From positions 1 to 51,174 of the forward strand of contig JAHZHZ010000017.1 of NCBI GenBank assembly GCA_019419995.1: a stretch of 51,174 bases of DNA. Direction: 5' to 3'. Of the stretch, positions 1 to 7,712 are shown in pieces. The notes under the pieces were generated by a model, which worked only from the letters and a program-made list of their open reading frames with translations, was not told the origin of the DNA and did no database searches. The position numbers and the translations under genes are program-made. Every line of letters starts with the position of its first letter. Position 1 is the first letter of the stretch. The stretch comes from Clostridiales bacterium. Its GTDB lineage: Bacteria; Bacillota; Clostridia; Christensenellales; Aristaeellaceae.

Positions 1-75
1 GGGTGTAGCGCAGTTTGGTAGCGTGCTTGAATGGGGTTCAAGAGGCCGGAGGTTCGAATCCTCTCACCCAGACCA
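1..75 (+). tRNA. tRNA-Pro (anticodon GGG), 5' end cut by the window edge
   Basis: The sequence folds as a cloverleaf once two missing 5' bases are allowed. The D stem is GCGC/GCGT, the anticodon stem CTTGA/TCAAG, and the anticodon GGG sits at 33-35. The T arm is GGAGG-TTCGAAT-CCTCT. The 3' acceptor strand CACCCAG is followed by A and an encoded CCA (73-75). GGG reads proline codons CCC/CCU. Base 1 of the window corresponds to about tRNA position 3. A rho-independent terminator follows directly, so this is the last tRNA of its transcript. Confidence 0.93.
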
Positions 76-79
76 GTTA

Positions 80-116
80 AACGCTCTTGGAGATGTCAGT
101 TTCCAAGAGCGTTTTT
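80..116 (+). terminator. Rho-independent terminator of the tRNA-Pro transcript
   Basis: A 12-bp stem (80-91 with AACGCTCTTGGA and its complement ending at 113) has a loop of about 10 nt and runs into TTTTT. Confidence 0.9.
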
Positions 117-185
117 CTATTGTCAAACATCCGAGCCGTTGACAATGGGAAATCTGCGTTGAGTTCATTTTTCATACCTGTGGGC

Positions 186-226
186 GTATAAAAAGAACCC
201 TCAGGAGGGCAGAAACCTTCCTGAGG
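186..226 (-). terminator. Terminator downstream of the Crp/Fnr gene
   Basis: The inverted repeat CCTCAGGA (199-206) / TCCTGAGG (219-226) is followed on the minus strand by a T-rich stretch at 186-195. It lies about 80 nt past the stop codon of the minus-strand regulator. The remaining bases between this hairpin and the tRNA terminator hold no gene I can support, only an inverted repeat at 119-146. Confidence 0.7.
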
Positions 227-302
227 AAAGACCAATAACATTAATAGCCAGGTGATTCCGGTCCCATGGTCAAAGCAGCATCTCCCTCTGCCCCGTTTAA
301 TT

Positions 303-962
303 CTACGCTCCCGCCAGATCTTCCAGTTTCTTTTTATCTGACAGTTTGATTGCACCCCTACTCAAGCAAACCATGCCCTCGGCCTGAAAATAGCGCAGCA
401 TACGCGTGATCACTTCCCGAGCCGTTCCCAAATGATTCGCGATCCGATCGTGGGTAATCTTTAATTCGTCGCTGTTTTCCAAAGAACTCTCTTCAAGCAA
501 AAATGCCGCCAAACGTCGATCCTGACTCTTCCACATGATCTGTTCCATCAGCCACATCACTTCAGAAAAGCGGGTAGCCATCAATTCATTGGTATAATTG
601 GCCAGAGGCGCCGACTGTTCCATCACCTGTCTGTAAGTTTCTGAGGGAATTACCCAAATTTCTGAATCCCGCTCAACTTCCACCGTAATTTCAAACTGAA
701 TACTGTGAATCATGCAGGGAGCAGAAAACAGACAGATATCACGCTCGAAGAGACGGTACAGGGTCACTTCCCTTCCCTCGTTGGAGAGTATGTAAGCGCG
801 CAGCTGGCCGGATATAACCACCATTAGTCCCGCACAATCCATGGACCCATTATGCAGGATTTCACCCTTTAACACCCTTCGTTTGAGGGCACAGCCTTGC
901 AATTGCTCCTGCTGTTCCCGGCCCAGTTTTTCCCAGACGGGAAAATAAGCGGAAATTTCCAC
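303..962 (-). CDS. Crp/Fnr family transcriptional regulator
   Basis: A 219-aa cytoplasmic DNA-binding regulator. The N-terminal half is a cyclic-nucleotide-binding-type beta barrel (GEILHNGS..., VVISGQLRAYILSNEGREVTLYRLFERD). The C-terminal half is a winged helix with the recognition region HDRIANHLGTAREVITRMLR. I chose the GTG at 962 because a GGAGG lies 8 nt before it; an in-frame ATG at 977 has no ribosome binding site. There is no N-terminal Fnr-type cysteine cluster, so an oxygen-sensing Fe-S cluster is unlikely. The gene is divergent from trxB, and a GTGAC-TTC-GTCAC palindrome sits near -42 of the likely trxB start. A redox or nitrosative-stress regulator of trxB is therefore a reasonable inference; the ligand is unknown. 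Confidence 0.88.
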   Translation of the reverse strand: MEISAYFPVWEKLGREQQEQLQGCALKRRVLKGEILHNGSMDCAGLMVVISGQLRAYILSNEGREVTLYRLFERDICLFSAPCMIHSIQFEITVEVERDSEIWVIPSETYRQVMEQSAPLANYTNELMATRFSEVMWLMEQIMWKSQDRRLAAFLLEESSLENSDELKITHDRIANHLGTAREVITRMLRYFQAEGMVCLSRGAIKLSDKKKLEDLAGA

Positions 963-984
963 GAACCACACCTCCATCAGCTGT

Positions 985-1013
985 ATTATAAATCCCACGA
1001 CCCGGGATGTCAA
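985..1013 (-). promoter_or_regulatory. Sigma-A promoter of the Crp/Fnr gene
   Basis: Minus-strand TTGACA (1008-1013), a 17-nt spacer and TATAAT (985-990). The spacer holds an inverted repeat ATCCC-N7-GGGAT (992-1008), a possible autoregulatory operator. Confidence 0.88.
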
Positions 1014-1027
1014 TTATATGAGCATCG

Positions 1028-1069
1028 GTGACTTCGTCACGGAAATATGGTGCATATTTCTGATAGAAT
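1028..1069 (+). promoter_or_regulatory. Likely trxB promoter with activator palindrome
   Basis: An extended -10 (TGATAGAAT, -10 hexamer 1064-1069) has no recognisable -35. Two palindromes lie upstream: GTGAC-TTC-GTCAC at 1028-1040 and GAAATAT-GGTGC-ATATTTC at 1042-1060. If transcription starts near 1076, the first is centred at about -42, the usual position of a class II Crp/Fnr activator site. The geometry is read from sequence; which protein binds is inference. Confidence 0.6.
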
Positions 1070-1114
1070 ACAGGCATACCAGAGATCAATAGAAAAAAGA
1101 AAGGTCGACAGCCC

Positions 1115-2053
1115 ATGAAACTTTATGATACGATTGTAATTGGAGGAGGTCCCTCCGGATATACTGCTGCACTGTATGCCGCACGCGCAGGTCTCAGCAC
1201 CCTCGTATTAGAACGCATGGCTTCAGGTGGACAAATGGCATTGACGCCTCAGATTGATAACTATCCCGGTTTTGTGGAGGGAATCGATGGATACAGCCTC
1301 GGACAGCAAATGCAGCAAAATGCTGAGCGTTTTGGAGCGGAGACGCTCATGCTCGAAGTGACCGGCGTAGATTTGTCTGAGAAAATCAAAACAGTACACA
1401 CCTCACAGGGAGATTTTCATGCCCGAACTATCATGATTGCCACCGGTGCAAATCATCGCCATCTGGGTCTTGCCAATGAACAGGAATTGACCGGGAGAGG
1501 AATCAGTTACTGCGCTGCTTGCGACGGCATGCTCTACCGCAACAAGATCGTAGCGGTGGTTGGTGGCGGAAATACCGCCGTGGCAGACGCACTGTCGTTA
1601 TCCAGGATCTGCAAAAAGGTCATCCTTATTCATCGGCGCAATCAGCTGCGCGCCACAAAAATTTATCAGGACTCCCTGAAACAGGCGGATAATATTCAAA
1701 TGATTATGAACAGCGTCGTGGATGAGATCCATGCAGACGAATTGGTCAATGCTGTGACAATACGCAACCTGGAAACCGGAAAAACGGAATCTGCCAACGT
1801 CGACGGGGTATTTATCAGTATCGGCCGCGCTCCGGCTACAGAATTATTCCGTGGCCTTCTGCCCTTAGACGAAGGCGGATACATCGTCGCTGACGAAACC
1901 ACACGGACGGCCATCAGCGGCGTATTCGCAGTGGGCGACGTCCGCACAAAAACTGTCCGGCAAATTGTAACTGCCGTAGCCGACGGCGCCGTTGCGGTCC
2001 ATTATGCCGAGGAGTATCTGGCAGAAGCATCCGCCAATCAGGAAGACAAATAA
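1115..2053 (+). CDS. trxB: Thioredoxin-disulfide reductase
   Basis: A 312-aa flavoenzyme that uses NADPH to reduce thioredoxin in the cytoplasm. The FAD-binding motif GGGPSGYTAAL starts at residue 10. The redox pair is C133-A-A-C136-D, a CAAC variant of the usual CATC. The NADPH-binding motif is GGGNTA, and the C-terminal FAD motif is GVFAVGDVR. Length matches the family. An AAAGG lies before the ATG. The gene is followed by its own terminator, so it is monocistronic. Divergence from the Crp/Fnr regulator suggests regulation by that protein. Confidence 0.95.
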   Translation: MKLYDTIVIGGGPSGYTAALYAARAGLSTLVLERMASGGQMALTPQIDNYPGFVEGIDGYSLGQQMQQNAERFGAETLMLEVTGVDLSEKIKTVHTSQGDFHARTIMIATGANHRHLGLANEQELTGRGISYCAACDGMLYRNKIVAVVGGGNTAVADALSLSRICKKVILIHRRNQLRATKIYQDSLKQADNIQMIMNSVVDEIHADELVNAVTIRNLETGKTESANVDGVFISIGRAPATELFRGLLPLDEGGYIVADETTRTAISGVFAVGDVRTKTVRQIVTAVADGAVAVHYAEEYLAEASANQEDK

Positions 2054-2088
2054 TCAAATGTGCATAAAACCAGCTGACCACTTCACTT

Positions 2089-2126
2089 CCGCTCGGGCGC
2101 GCAATTGCGCAACCGGGCGGTTTTAT
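2089..2126 (+). terminator. trxB terminator
   Basis: The stem CCGCTCGG / CCGGGCGG (2089-2096 and 2113-2120) encloses an inner GCGC/GCGC pairing and is followed by TTTT. Confidence 0.88.
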
Positions 2127-2161
2127 TATCTCCCTGAACCAATTTGGCTGACACAAAGGAT

Positions 2162-2190
2162 TTGACGGCCGTTAAAAAACATCGTACAAT
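2162..2190 (+). promoter_or_regulatory. Promoter of the DUF5655 gene
   Basis: TTGACG (2162-2167), 17-nt spacer, TACAAT (2185-2190). The predicted 5' untranslated region is about 150 nt. Confidence 0.82.
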
Positions 2191-2345
2191 AGAGCCATCG
2201 TGACATAAATTCTATTCTACGCGTTAAGAAACAGTACAGCTTGTTGCACTGCCGATTGCTGCGACAAAAAGTTTTTTAAAATTTCCAACAGGAATACTCA
2301 TATTTGGATTTTCACCATCACCATAGAAGAAATGAGGTATACATT

Positions 2346-2726
2346 TTGACCGAGGGGCTGGAGTTGATATTTATCGGGCATCCGGAATCCATTGAGCTGT
2401 ACAAAATTTTTGAAGACTGGCTGCTGGATCGTCTGGATGAAATTGAAATACATCCATCCAAAACACAAATTGGCTTTTTTCATAGCTGCGGCTTTGCCTG
2501 GGTCTGGCCTCCCCGCAAAAAGAGCGAAAAAGGGCTTGGCATTTCATTGGGTCTGCCCGCACCCGTCCGGTCGGATCGGATTCTCTGCGCCGTAGAAGCC
2601 TATCCCGGGCGCTGGACTCATCATTTGTTGCTTCGCAGTGCGGAGGATCTGGATGATGAACTTCTTGGCTGGATACAGGAGGCATATCACTTTGCTGCTT
2701 TTCGCGGCAAAGCCCGGCGCAGATAG
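2346..2726 (+). CDS. DUF5655 domain protein
   Basis: A 126-aa cytoplasmic protein resembling the DUF5655 family. It has the block KTQIGFFHSCGFAWVW in the first third, then YPGRWTHHLLLRS and DDELLGWIQEAYHFA near the end. No enzymatic function is established for the family that I can name. I chose the TTG at 2346 because GAGG ends 8 nt before it. An in-frame TTG at 2304 would add 14 residues including HHHH, but its ribosome binding site is weak. The gene sits alone between its own promoter and a hairpin. Confidence 0.78.
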   Translation: MTEGLELIFIGHPESIELYKIFEDWLLDRLDEIEIHPSKTQIGFFHSCGFAWVWPPRKKSEKGLGISLGLPAPVRSDRILCAVEAYPGRWTHHLLLRSAEDLDDELLGWIQEAYHFAAFRGKARRR

Positions 2727-2823
2727 TCCCCTTGTCCACAGGCCGTCACAGCATGGGGCTCTTTCATTTTCCTGCATCTATCGACGGCCCTTGAATTTCC
2801 CGCCAGCTATTTCCAAGAAAAGG

Positions 2824-2853
2824 CCCGCATGCCGGAAATCTTCTGCATGCGGG
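2824..2853 (+). terminator. Hairpin after the DUF5655 gene
   Basis: A perfect 9-bp stem CCCGCATGC / GCATGCGGG with a 12-nt loop. The following T tract is poor, so it may be a weak terminator. A second small hairpin CGCCT/AGGCG follows near 2876-2892. It could also act for the converging minus-strand operon. Confidence 0.55.
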
Positions 2854-2970
2854 GTTAATTCTCTGTATCTTTGCATCGCCTAACGCATCAGGCGACGTTA
2901 ATCGCGTCTGAATTACGATGCAAATTAAAACCACCAATCACCGTACTATAAGCGACTCAAATCCATCAAA

Positions 2971-4326
2971 TCAATAAATTCCATTTTTCTCTATAATCGT
3001 TTTATACCACAATCCACTCTTTTTAATGGTACGATCCCGCGTGGGGCGATCCATATATACCAGGCCAAAAGTATTGGTATATCCCGTCTCCCACTCAAAG
3101 CAATCAACCAGCGTCCAGACATAATAACCCCTCAGATTTACGCCCTGTTCAATTGCTTTGTGGCAAGCGATGATATGGCGTTCCAGATAATCGATGCGAC
3201 AATCGTCCAGCACCTCGCCCTTTATGTTCTTAACATCCAGAAAACTAGCCCCATTTTCCGTAACCAACAACTTGGGATGGCCATACTCTCGATCAATGCG
3301 CACCAGAAGATCCGTAAGGCCCCTTTCAACAATTGCGACCCCAAAGTTGGTCAGGCGATAAAGGTCGGAATGATTGCAAATGTCCGCCTCTAAAGGCCAA
3401 TCATTCCTATTTTCCCTGGGAAATTCCACATTATAATAATTTACACCCAGAAAATCAAACTTCTCGGATATCAGTTCCATATCTCCAGCTTTGATTCCAG
3501 GCAGGCGCACGCCCTTTTTCATATAATGTGCTTTCATATCTTCAGGATAATCGCCGCGGAAAACTGCATCCAAAAACCAGCGATTGGCAAAGCCGTCCAC
3601 CCGTTTTGCCGCCAGCCGGTCCGCTTCGCAGGCATGATAAGCTTCCCGGGGACAAAGGTTCAGTGTGATGCCGATTTCACCCTCCAACTGCATCTCACGA
3701 AAAAGCCTCACTGCCAAGCCATGACCCCGAAGCATATTGTGAACAGCCTCTAGTGCGGCAGAAAAATCACGATATCCGGGGGCAAATTGTCCATAATAGT
3801 AGCCCCCGAAGCCCGCAACCCAGGGTTCATTCAGCGTGATCCACAGCCTCACCCGGTCTCCCAAAGTCTTGAATACAATTTCACAGAAAGAAGCAAACCA
3901 CTCGGCGCACTTTCGATTGGTCCACCCCCCCTGATTCTGTAAGGCCTGAGGAAGATCCCAGTGATAGAGGGTAACGGCGGGTTCAATACCATTTTTTAGC
4001 AGCTCATCCACCAAATCTGAATAAAATTGAATGCCCTTGGGATTGACCGCCCCATAGCCCTCCGGCAATATGCGCGCCCAGGCAATGGAAAAGCGGTAAT
4101 TTCGGATACCCATGCGCTTCATGAGTTGGATATCTTCCTTCCAGCGATGATAGTGATCACAGGCAATTTCGCCCGTTGCACCCTCGCGAACGTTTCCGGG
4201 GATCGAACCAAAGCGATCCCATATGGACTCTCCCCGTCCATCCTCCCGGACAGCTCCTTCTATCTGATAGGACGCAGTGGCCACGCCCCACTTAAAGCCG
4301 TCCGGAAAATGATAGTTCATCTCCAT
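2971..4326 (-). CDS. Glycoside hydrolase family 1 beta-glycosidase
   Basis: A 451-aa retaining beta-glycosidase of normal GH1 length, predicted cytoplasmic (no signal peptide). It starts with the GH1 signature FPDGFKWGVATASYQIEGA. The acid/base glutamate is E167 in TLNEPW and the nucleophile is E357 in VTENGAS. The ATG at 4326 follows AAGGAG by 6 nt; the reading frame stays open far upstream but lacks a better start. It is the last gene of the seven-gene operon that begins with the sugar-binding protein. Because the transporter is ABC-type, not PTS, a free rather than 6-phosphorylated glycoside is the likelier substrate; the exact sugar is unknown. Confidence 0.93.
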   Translation of the reverse strand: MEMNYHFPDGFKWGVATASYQIEGAVREDGRGESIWDRFGSIPGNVREGATGEIACDHYHRWKEDIQLMKRMGIRNYRFSIAWARILPEGYGAVNPKGIQFYSDLVDELLKNGIEPAVTLYHWDLPQALQNQGGWTNRKCAEWFASFCEIVFKTLGDRVRLWITLNEPWVAGFGGYYYGQFAPGYRDFSAALEAVHNMLRGHGLAVRLFREMQLEGEIGITLNLCPREAYHACEADRLAAKRVDGFANRWFLDAVFRGDYPEDMKAHYMKKGVRLPGIKAGDMELISEKFDFLGVNYYNVEFPRENRNDWPLEADICNHSDLYRLTNFGVAIVERGLTDLLVRIDREYGHPKLLVTENGASFLDVKNIKGEVLDDCRIDYLERHIIACHKAIEQGVNLRGYYVWTLVDCFEWETGYTNTFGLVYMDRPTRDRTIKKSGLWYKTIIEKNGIY

Positions 4327-4342
4327 AAGCACTCCTTCTCTT

Positions 4343-5488
4343 TTACACCAGCGCCGCTTCTTCGTCGGCCATGAAATCTGCAAAATCGGTGACGCGCAGA
4401 TACCCCTGGGGAAGCGGCTGCGTTGGAATAAATCTGGTTGTAGTTCGATAGGTTTCTCCAGTTTGACTGCTGGACGCAATGCCTTGCAAAACTTCCAGCG
4501 CATGCAGAGCCATGGCTTTATCTGCGCGGGGCTTGCGCCCAGCACGAAGCGCCCAGGCCATTTCCGCGGCGCCCAGTCCGCGGCTGTTTTCTGCAAATCC
4601 GTGGTTCGCAGGCAGCACAAAGGGCTCCCTGCTTCCCCTGCGCAGCACGCGGACCTCCCCGCCAAAAGTATCCGGATCCGGAAGATACAATATGCCCTGC
4701 GTGCCATAGATGGTGAGAAATGGATAGGGATTCATGATGCATTCTGAATTAAACTGCAACGTTCCACTGGCACCGCTCACAAAGTGAATCGCTCCCGAGA
4801 AGAGATTCTCGCATTCAATTCGATAGCTCTCTCCAAAGTTCTCTTTGCTGGGTAGATAATGCGTTCGCTCAGGACTGCGGGTATTGACAAATCCACAGCA
4901 ACGGTCCACCGATCCCATCAGATAACAGATTGCCGTCATGTAATATATCCCTACATCAAAGCCTATTCCTCCACCGGTGCGGGCGATATATGGAATAAAT
5001 TCCGCGCCAACACCGTTATCCCGATTTAAAATTGCACAGACGCCCGTAGCTTCACCGATCATGCCGCTATCCAGCGCAAAACGCGCAGTCTGAATTCCAG
5101 CCCCCAGAAAAGTGTCCGGCGCAACGCCAAGATATAACCCCCGTTCATCCGCAATCTGCGCCAGTTCCCTAGCCTGTTCAAAAGTTGACGCAAATACCTT
5201 TTCACTATATACATGCTTGCCGCCAAGCAGCAATTCCCTGATTACGGGATAGTGCGCCGTGGGCGAAGTTAAATTAATCACCAGCTCAATGGATGAATCC
5301 TCAAGAATTTCTCCCATGGACATTGCACGAATTCCAAATTCTTTCGCCCTGCGCTGTGCCGCTTCCGAAACCACATCTGAACAGGCGACCACGTCAAGTA
5401 TCGTAAATTTATTGATCAAGTTTTTCAGATAGACGCTGCTGATCATTCCACAACCGACTATGGCCGCCCTTACCTTTTTAATCTTCAT
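4343..5488 (-). CDS. Gfo/Idh/MocA family oxidoreductase
   Basis: A 381-aa NAD(P)-dependent sugar oxidoreductase. The Rossmann motif AAIVGCGMISS lies at residues 8-18. The catalytic-lysine motif reads S95-E96-K97-V98, whereas EKP is usual. The second active-site block is GGGIGFDVGIYYMTA, in which the common histidine is a tyrosine, as in some family members. The start follows GGAAGGA. It lies 16 nt upstream of the GH1 gene and 22 nt downstream of a short-chain dehydrogenase. Family members oxidise or reduce sugar ring carbons, so it may create a keto-glycoside intermediate or work on the released sugar; neither is proven. Confidence 0.88.
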   Translation of the reverse strand: MKIKKVRAAIVGCGMISSVYLKNLINKFTILDVVACSDVVSEAAQRRAKEFGIRAMSMGEILEDSSIELVINLTSPTAHYPVIRELLLGGKHVYSEKVFASTFEQARELAQIADERGLYLGVAPDTFLGAGIQTARFALDSGMIGEATGVCAILNRDNGVGAEFIPYIARTGGGIGFDVGIYYMTAICYLMGSVDRCCGFVNTRSPERTHYLPSKENFGESYRIECENLFSGAIHFVSGASGTLQFNSECIMNPYPFLTIYGTQGILYLPDPDTFGGEVRVLRRGSREPFVLPANHGFAENSRGLGAAEMAWALRAGRKPRADKAMALHALEVLQGIASSSQTGETYRTTTRFIPTQPLPQGYLRVTDFADFMADEEAALV

Positions 5489-5510
5489 CCAATTTGTTCC
5501 TTCCCTTTCT

Positions 5511-6206
5511 TCACCATGGGAGCGCTTTACCGGTGTATTTAAAGAAGATGTGTCCAGATTCCAGCCTGTCCATATTTTCAGCCAGGTCGATGATCTTCCG
5601 GGCGCTGAGATCCGGGTCAACATTTGCATCAGGTCCTCCCATGTCCGTGCGCATCCAGCCGGGATCCACCACAATCGCATTTCGACCCCAGTCCTTTTCC
5701 CGAGCATAGATTACCGTAGCTAAATTCAATGCCGCCTTGGACATGGAATAGGCGTAGAGGTTGCGTTCCAGGGTGCTTGTGCAACATCCACTTTCAGAGG
5801 TAATATTTACAATGTGTGTGTTTGAATCAATGCGCGCATCCAAGCCCTGCAATACGCGCAGTGCCCCGCAGGCGTTTACATTGAACATCTCCGGCATGCG
5901 GTCAATGTCCGCAGTACAAATTCCCTTCCGATCCTCCGGCCAGAAGATTGCCGCTACATTGTAGAGAATATCTATGTGCTTTGTTCCTGCACAAATTTCC
6001 TGAAGCGCCGGTTTCAACGCAGCCACGCTGGAAACGTCGCCAATATGTACGCAACAATCTTGTGGGAAGTTGTTCATTAACTGCGCCACAGCTTCATTTT
6101 TTCCGCGAACAATCAGGTGAACTTGATCGCCTTTTTCCAGGTGCTGCCTTGAGAGGCAGAAGCCCAAGCCTCGGCTGGCACCGCTGACCACTACTGTCTT
6201 TCTCAT
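5511..6206 (-). CDS. Short-chain dehydrogenase/reductase (SDR)
   Basis: A 231-aa classical SDR. The cofactor motif SGASRGLG is at residues 8-15, the structural block NVAA near 83, the catalytic serine in NITSES near 137-139, and Y153-S-M-S-K157 is the YxxxK pair. The C-terminal VDPGWMRTDMGG is typical of the family. The ATG follows GAGAGGTGG. The gene begins 3 nt after the VOC gene ends, so the two are probably coupled. In this operon it is likely the second redox enzyme of a sugar pathway; the substrate cannot be read from the sequence. Confidence 0.88.
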   Translation of the reverse strand: MRKTVVVSGASRGLGFCLSRQHLEKGDQVHLIVRGKNEAVAQLMNNFPQDCCVHIGDVSSVAALKPALQEICAGTKHIDILYNVAAIFWPEDRKGICTADIDRMPEMFNVNACGALRVLQGLDARIDSNTHIVNITSESGCCTSTLERNLYAYSMSKAALNLATVIYAREKDWGRNAIVVDPGWMRTDMGGPDANVDPDLSARKIIDLAENMDRLESGHIFFKYTGKALPW

Positions 6207-6209
6207 GTT

Positions 6210-6683
6210 TTACCACCTCTCCAGCAGTTCAATCATCAGTTTCAAGCTATCGGATGCATCTACATAGGCATATCTTCCATCTCCAGCAGCAAAATTTCCC
6301 TTCTGCACCAGATGCATGCCCATTTTTTCGCAATCAGGCAGACGTTTGTCGATGCTATCTACCACAAAAGCAACGTGATGAATCCCTTCCCCTTTTTCAT
6401 CCAGAAATTCACGCCAGGTGGAAGGCTGTTCGTTGGGCTGAATCAGTTCGATGGCCATGGCACCACCCACTTCAAAAAAAGCAAGCTTGGCATTTATTTC
6501 CGGAGAGGGTTTGCCCATATATTCGGTTTGCGTTACATGAAACTTTGCCGCTCCTTCCGTTCCATCCATGGTTTCCGGCACGGGCACACCAAAGAGTTGC
6601 GCAAATTTTTTCTTTGTCTCCTCAATATCCCGCACAATCATCCCAACCTGAACCATAACCTGCGTTCCCAATACTCCGTCCAT
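6210..6683 (-). CDS. VOC (glyoxalase/epimerase fold) family protein
   Basis: A 157-aa protein with the paired beta-alpha-beta-beta-beta modules of the vicinal oxygen chelate fold. The first module opens with VQVGMIVRDIEETKKKF and the second with GIHHVAFVVDSIDKR. Likely metal ligands are the histidines of IHHVAF and acidic residues in AIELIQP and LMIELLE. It resembles methylmalonyl-CoA epimerase-like members, which catalyse enolisation at a chelated oxygen. I chose the ATG at 6683 with GGAGG 10 nt upstream; an upstream in-frame ATG at 6749 would overlap the permease gene. Its place between the permease and two sugar oxidoreductases suggests an isomerase, epimerase or lyase step. Confidence 0.82.
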   Translation of the reverse strand: MDGVLGTQVMVQVGMIVRDIEETKKKFAQLFGVPVPETMDGTEGAAKFHVTQTEYMGKPSPEINAKLAFFEVGGAMAIELIQPNEQPSTWREFLDEKGEGIHHVAFVVDSIDKRLPDCEKMGMHLVQKGNFAAGDGRYAYVDASDSLKLMIELLERW

Positions 6684-6714
6684 TTTCGTTGAATCCTCCA
6701 GCTTCCATATATTT

Positions 6715-7707
6715 TTATAGTTTGTATCCGCCACCGCGAATGGTATCAATGAACACGGCCAAAATCAGAATCAGGCCGTTGAGAAGATCCTGATAGTAGG
6801 CGTGTACATTCAAAAGTGTCATGATGTTTGAAAACATGGTCAGTAATAAAACGCCCAGCAGCGTACCCACGATATTTCCCTTACCGCCTCCCAGGCCGAC
6901 ACCTCCCATGATTACCGAGGCAATTGGGATAAACTCGCTACCAACGCCCGCAGTGGGCACGGAAGTGCGCATTTGCGCCGTCCACAGTATGGCCGCCAGG
7001 CCGGAGGAAAACCCGGTGATGATGTAAGCGATCATCTTAATCTGATTGACCTTAATGCCTGAGAGATACGCAGCGGTCTGATTGGAACCGATGGCATACA
7101 CAGATCTTCCGAACATGGTGTACTTCATCAGGATATACACCGCCACATAGACGATTACCATCACCCACATTTGAATAGGTATGCCCAAAAAGGATTCAAA
7201 GGCGAGCCAATCCAGGAAATCGCTGGAAAGGCGGATCTTATTGCCGCCATTGGTCAGATAGGCAACGGCACGAAAGGACATTTGCATACCGATGGTGGCA
7301 ATCATCGGAATGATCTTCATCTTGGTAATAATGAATCCGTTAATCACACCAGAGAGTATGCCTACAACAATTGCTCCCAGTAGAGAAAGCCCAATGGAAA
7401 CGCCGTTGGTAAAGAGCAGTCCGATAATCATGCTGGCCACTGCAAGCACGGACATCTGCGACAGATCCAGGCCACCCAGCAGCATGCAGACCGTTACTCC
7501 AGCCGCGAGAATACCATAGCTGGCCATGGACATGCACAAGTTGCGCATATTTACCGGCGTGAGAAAATAGGGAGAAGCAATGGCCGCAACAACAAAGAAT
7601 ACGGCTACCGCAACAAATATACTGATCTGAGAATTATTGGCCCTGCGGAACCTCTTCCAGCGCGCTGCCGCCGTCAATCTCGGCATGGCATTATTCTGTT
7701 CACTCAT
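6715..7707 (-). CDS. Sugar ABC transporter permease (RbsC type)
   Basis: A 330-aa inner-membrane permease with about eight to ten hydrophobic segments and the family block ASVIMGGVGLGGGKGNIVGTLLG near the C-terminus. It forms the channel for a CUT2-type sugar importer with the ATPase and binding protein encoded upstream. The ATG at 7707 has GGAG 10 nt upstream, overlapping the end of the ATPase gene 5 nt away. A GTG at 7716 is too close to the ribosome binding site. One permease gene suggests a homodimer. Confidence 0.93.
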   Translation of the reverse strand: MSEQNNAMPRLTAAARWKRFRRANNSQISIFVAVAVFFVVAAIASPYFLTPVNMRNLCMSMASYGILAAGVTVCMLLGGLDLSQMSVLAVASMIIGLLFTNGVSIGLSLLGAIVVGILSGVINGFIITKMKIIPMIATIGMQMSFRAVAYLTNGGNKIRLSSDFLDWLAFESFLGIPIQMWVMVIVYVAVYILMKYTMFGRSVYAIGSNQTAAYLSGIKVNQIKMIAYIITGFSSGLAAILWTAQMRTSVPTAGVGSEFIPIASVIMGGVGLGGGKGNIVGTLLGVLLLTMFSNIMTLLNVHAYYQDLLNGLILILAVFIDTIRGGGYKL

Positions 7708-7712
7708 GCAAT

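Noticed and set aside
1..75. Reading the first tRNA as tRNA-Leu or another isotype
   Set aside because: With two missing 5' bases the acceptor pairs and the anticodon loop is ATGGGGT, giving GGG (proline).
77..355. Minus-strand 92-codon frame overlapping the tRNA terminator and the Crp/Fnr gene end
   Set aside because: It crosses two terminators and a tRNA end, with no protein motif.
2304..2345. Native HHHH run before the DUF5655 protein, as if a purification tag
   Set aside because: The better ribosome binding site points to the TTG at 2346, so the histidines are probably untranslated; nothing suggests vector sequence.
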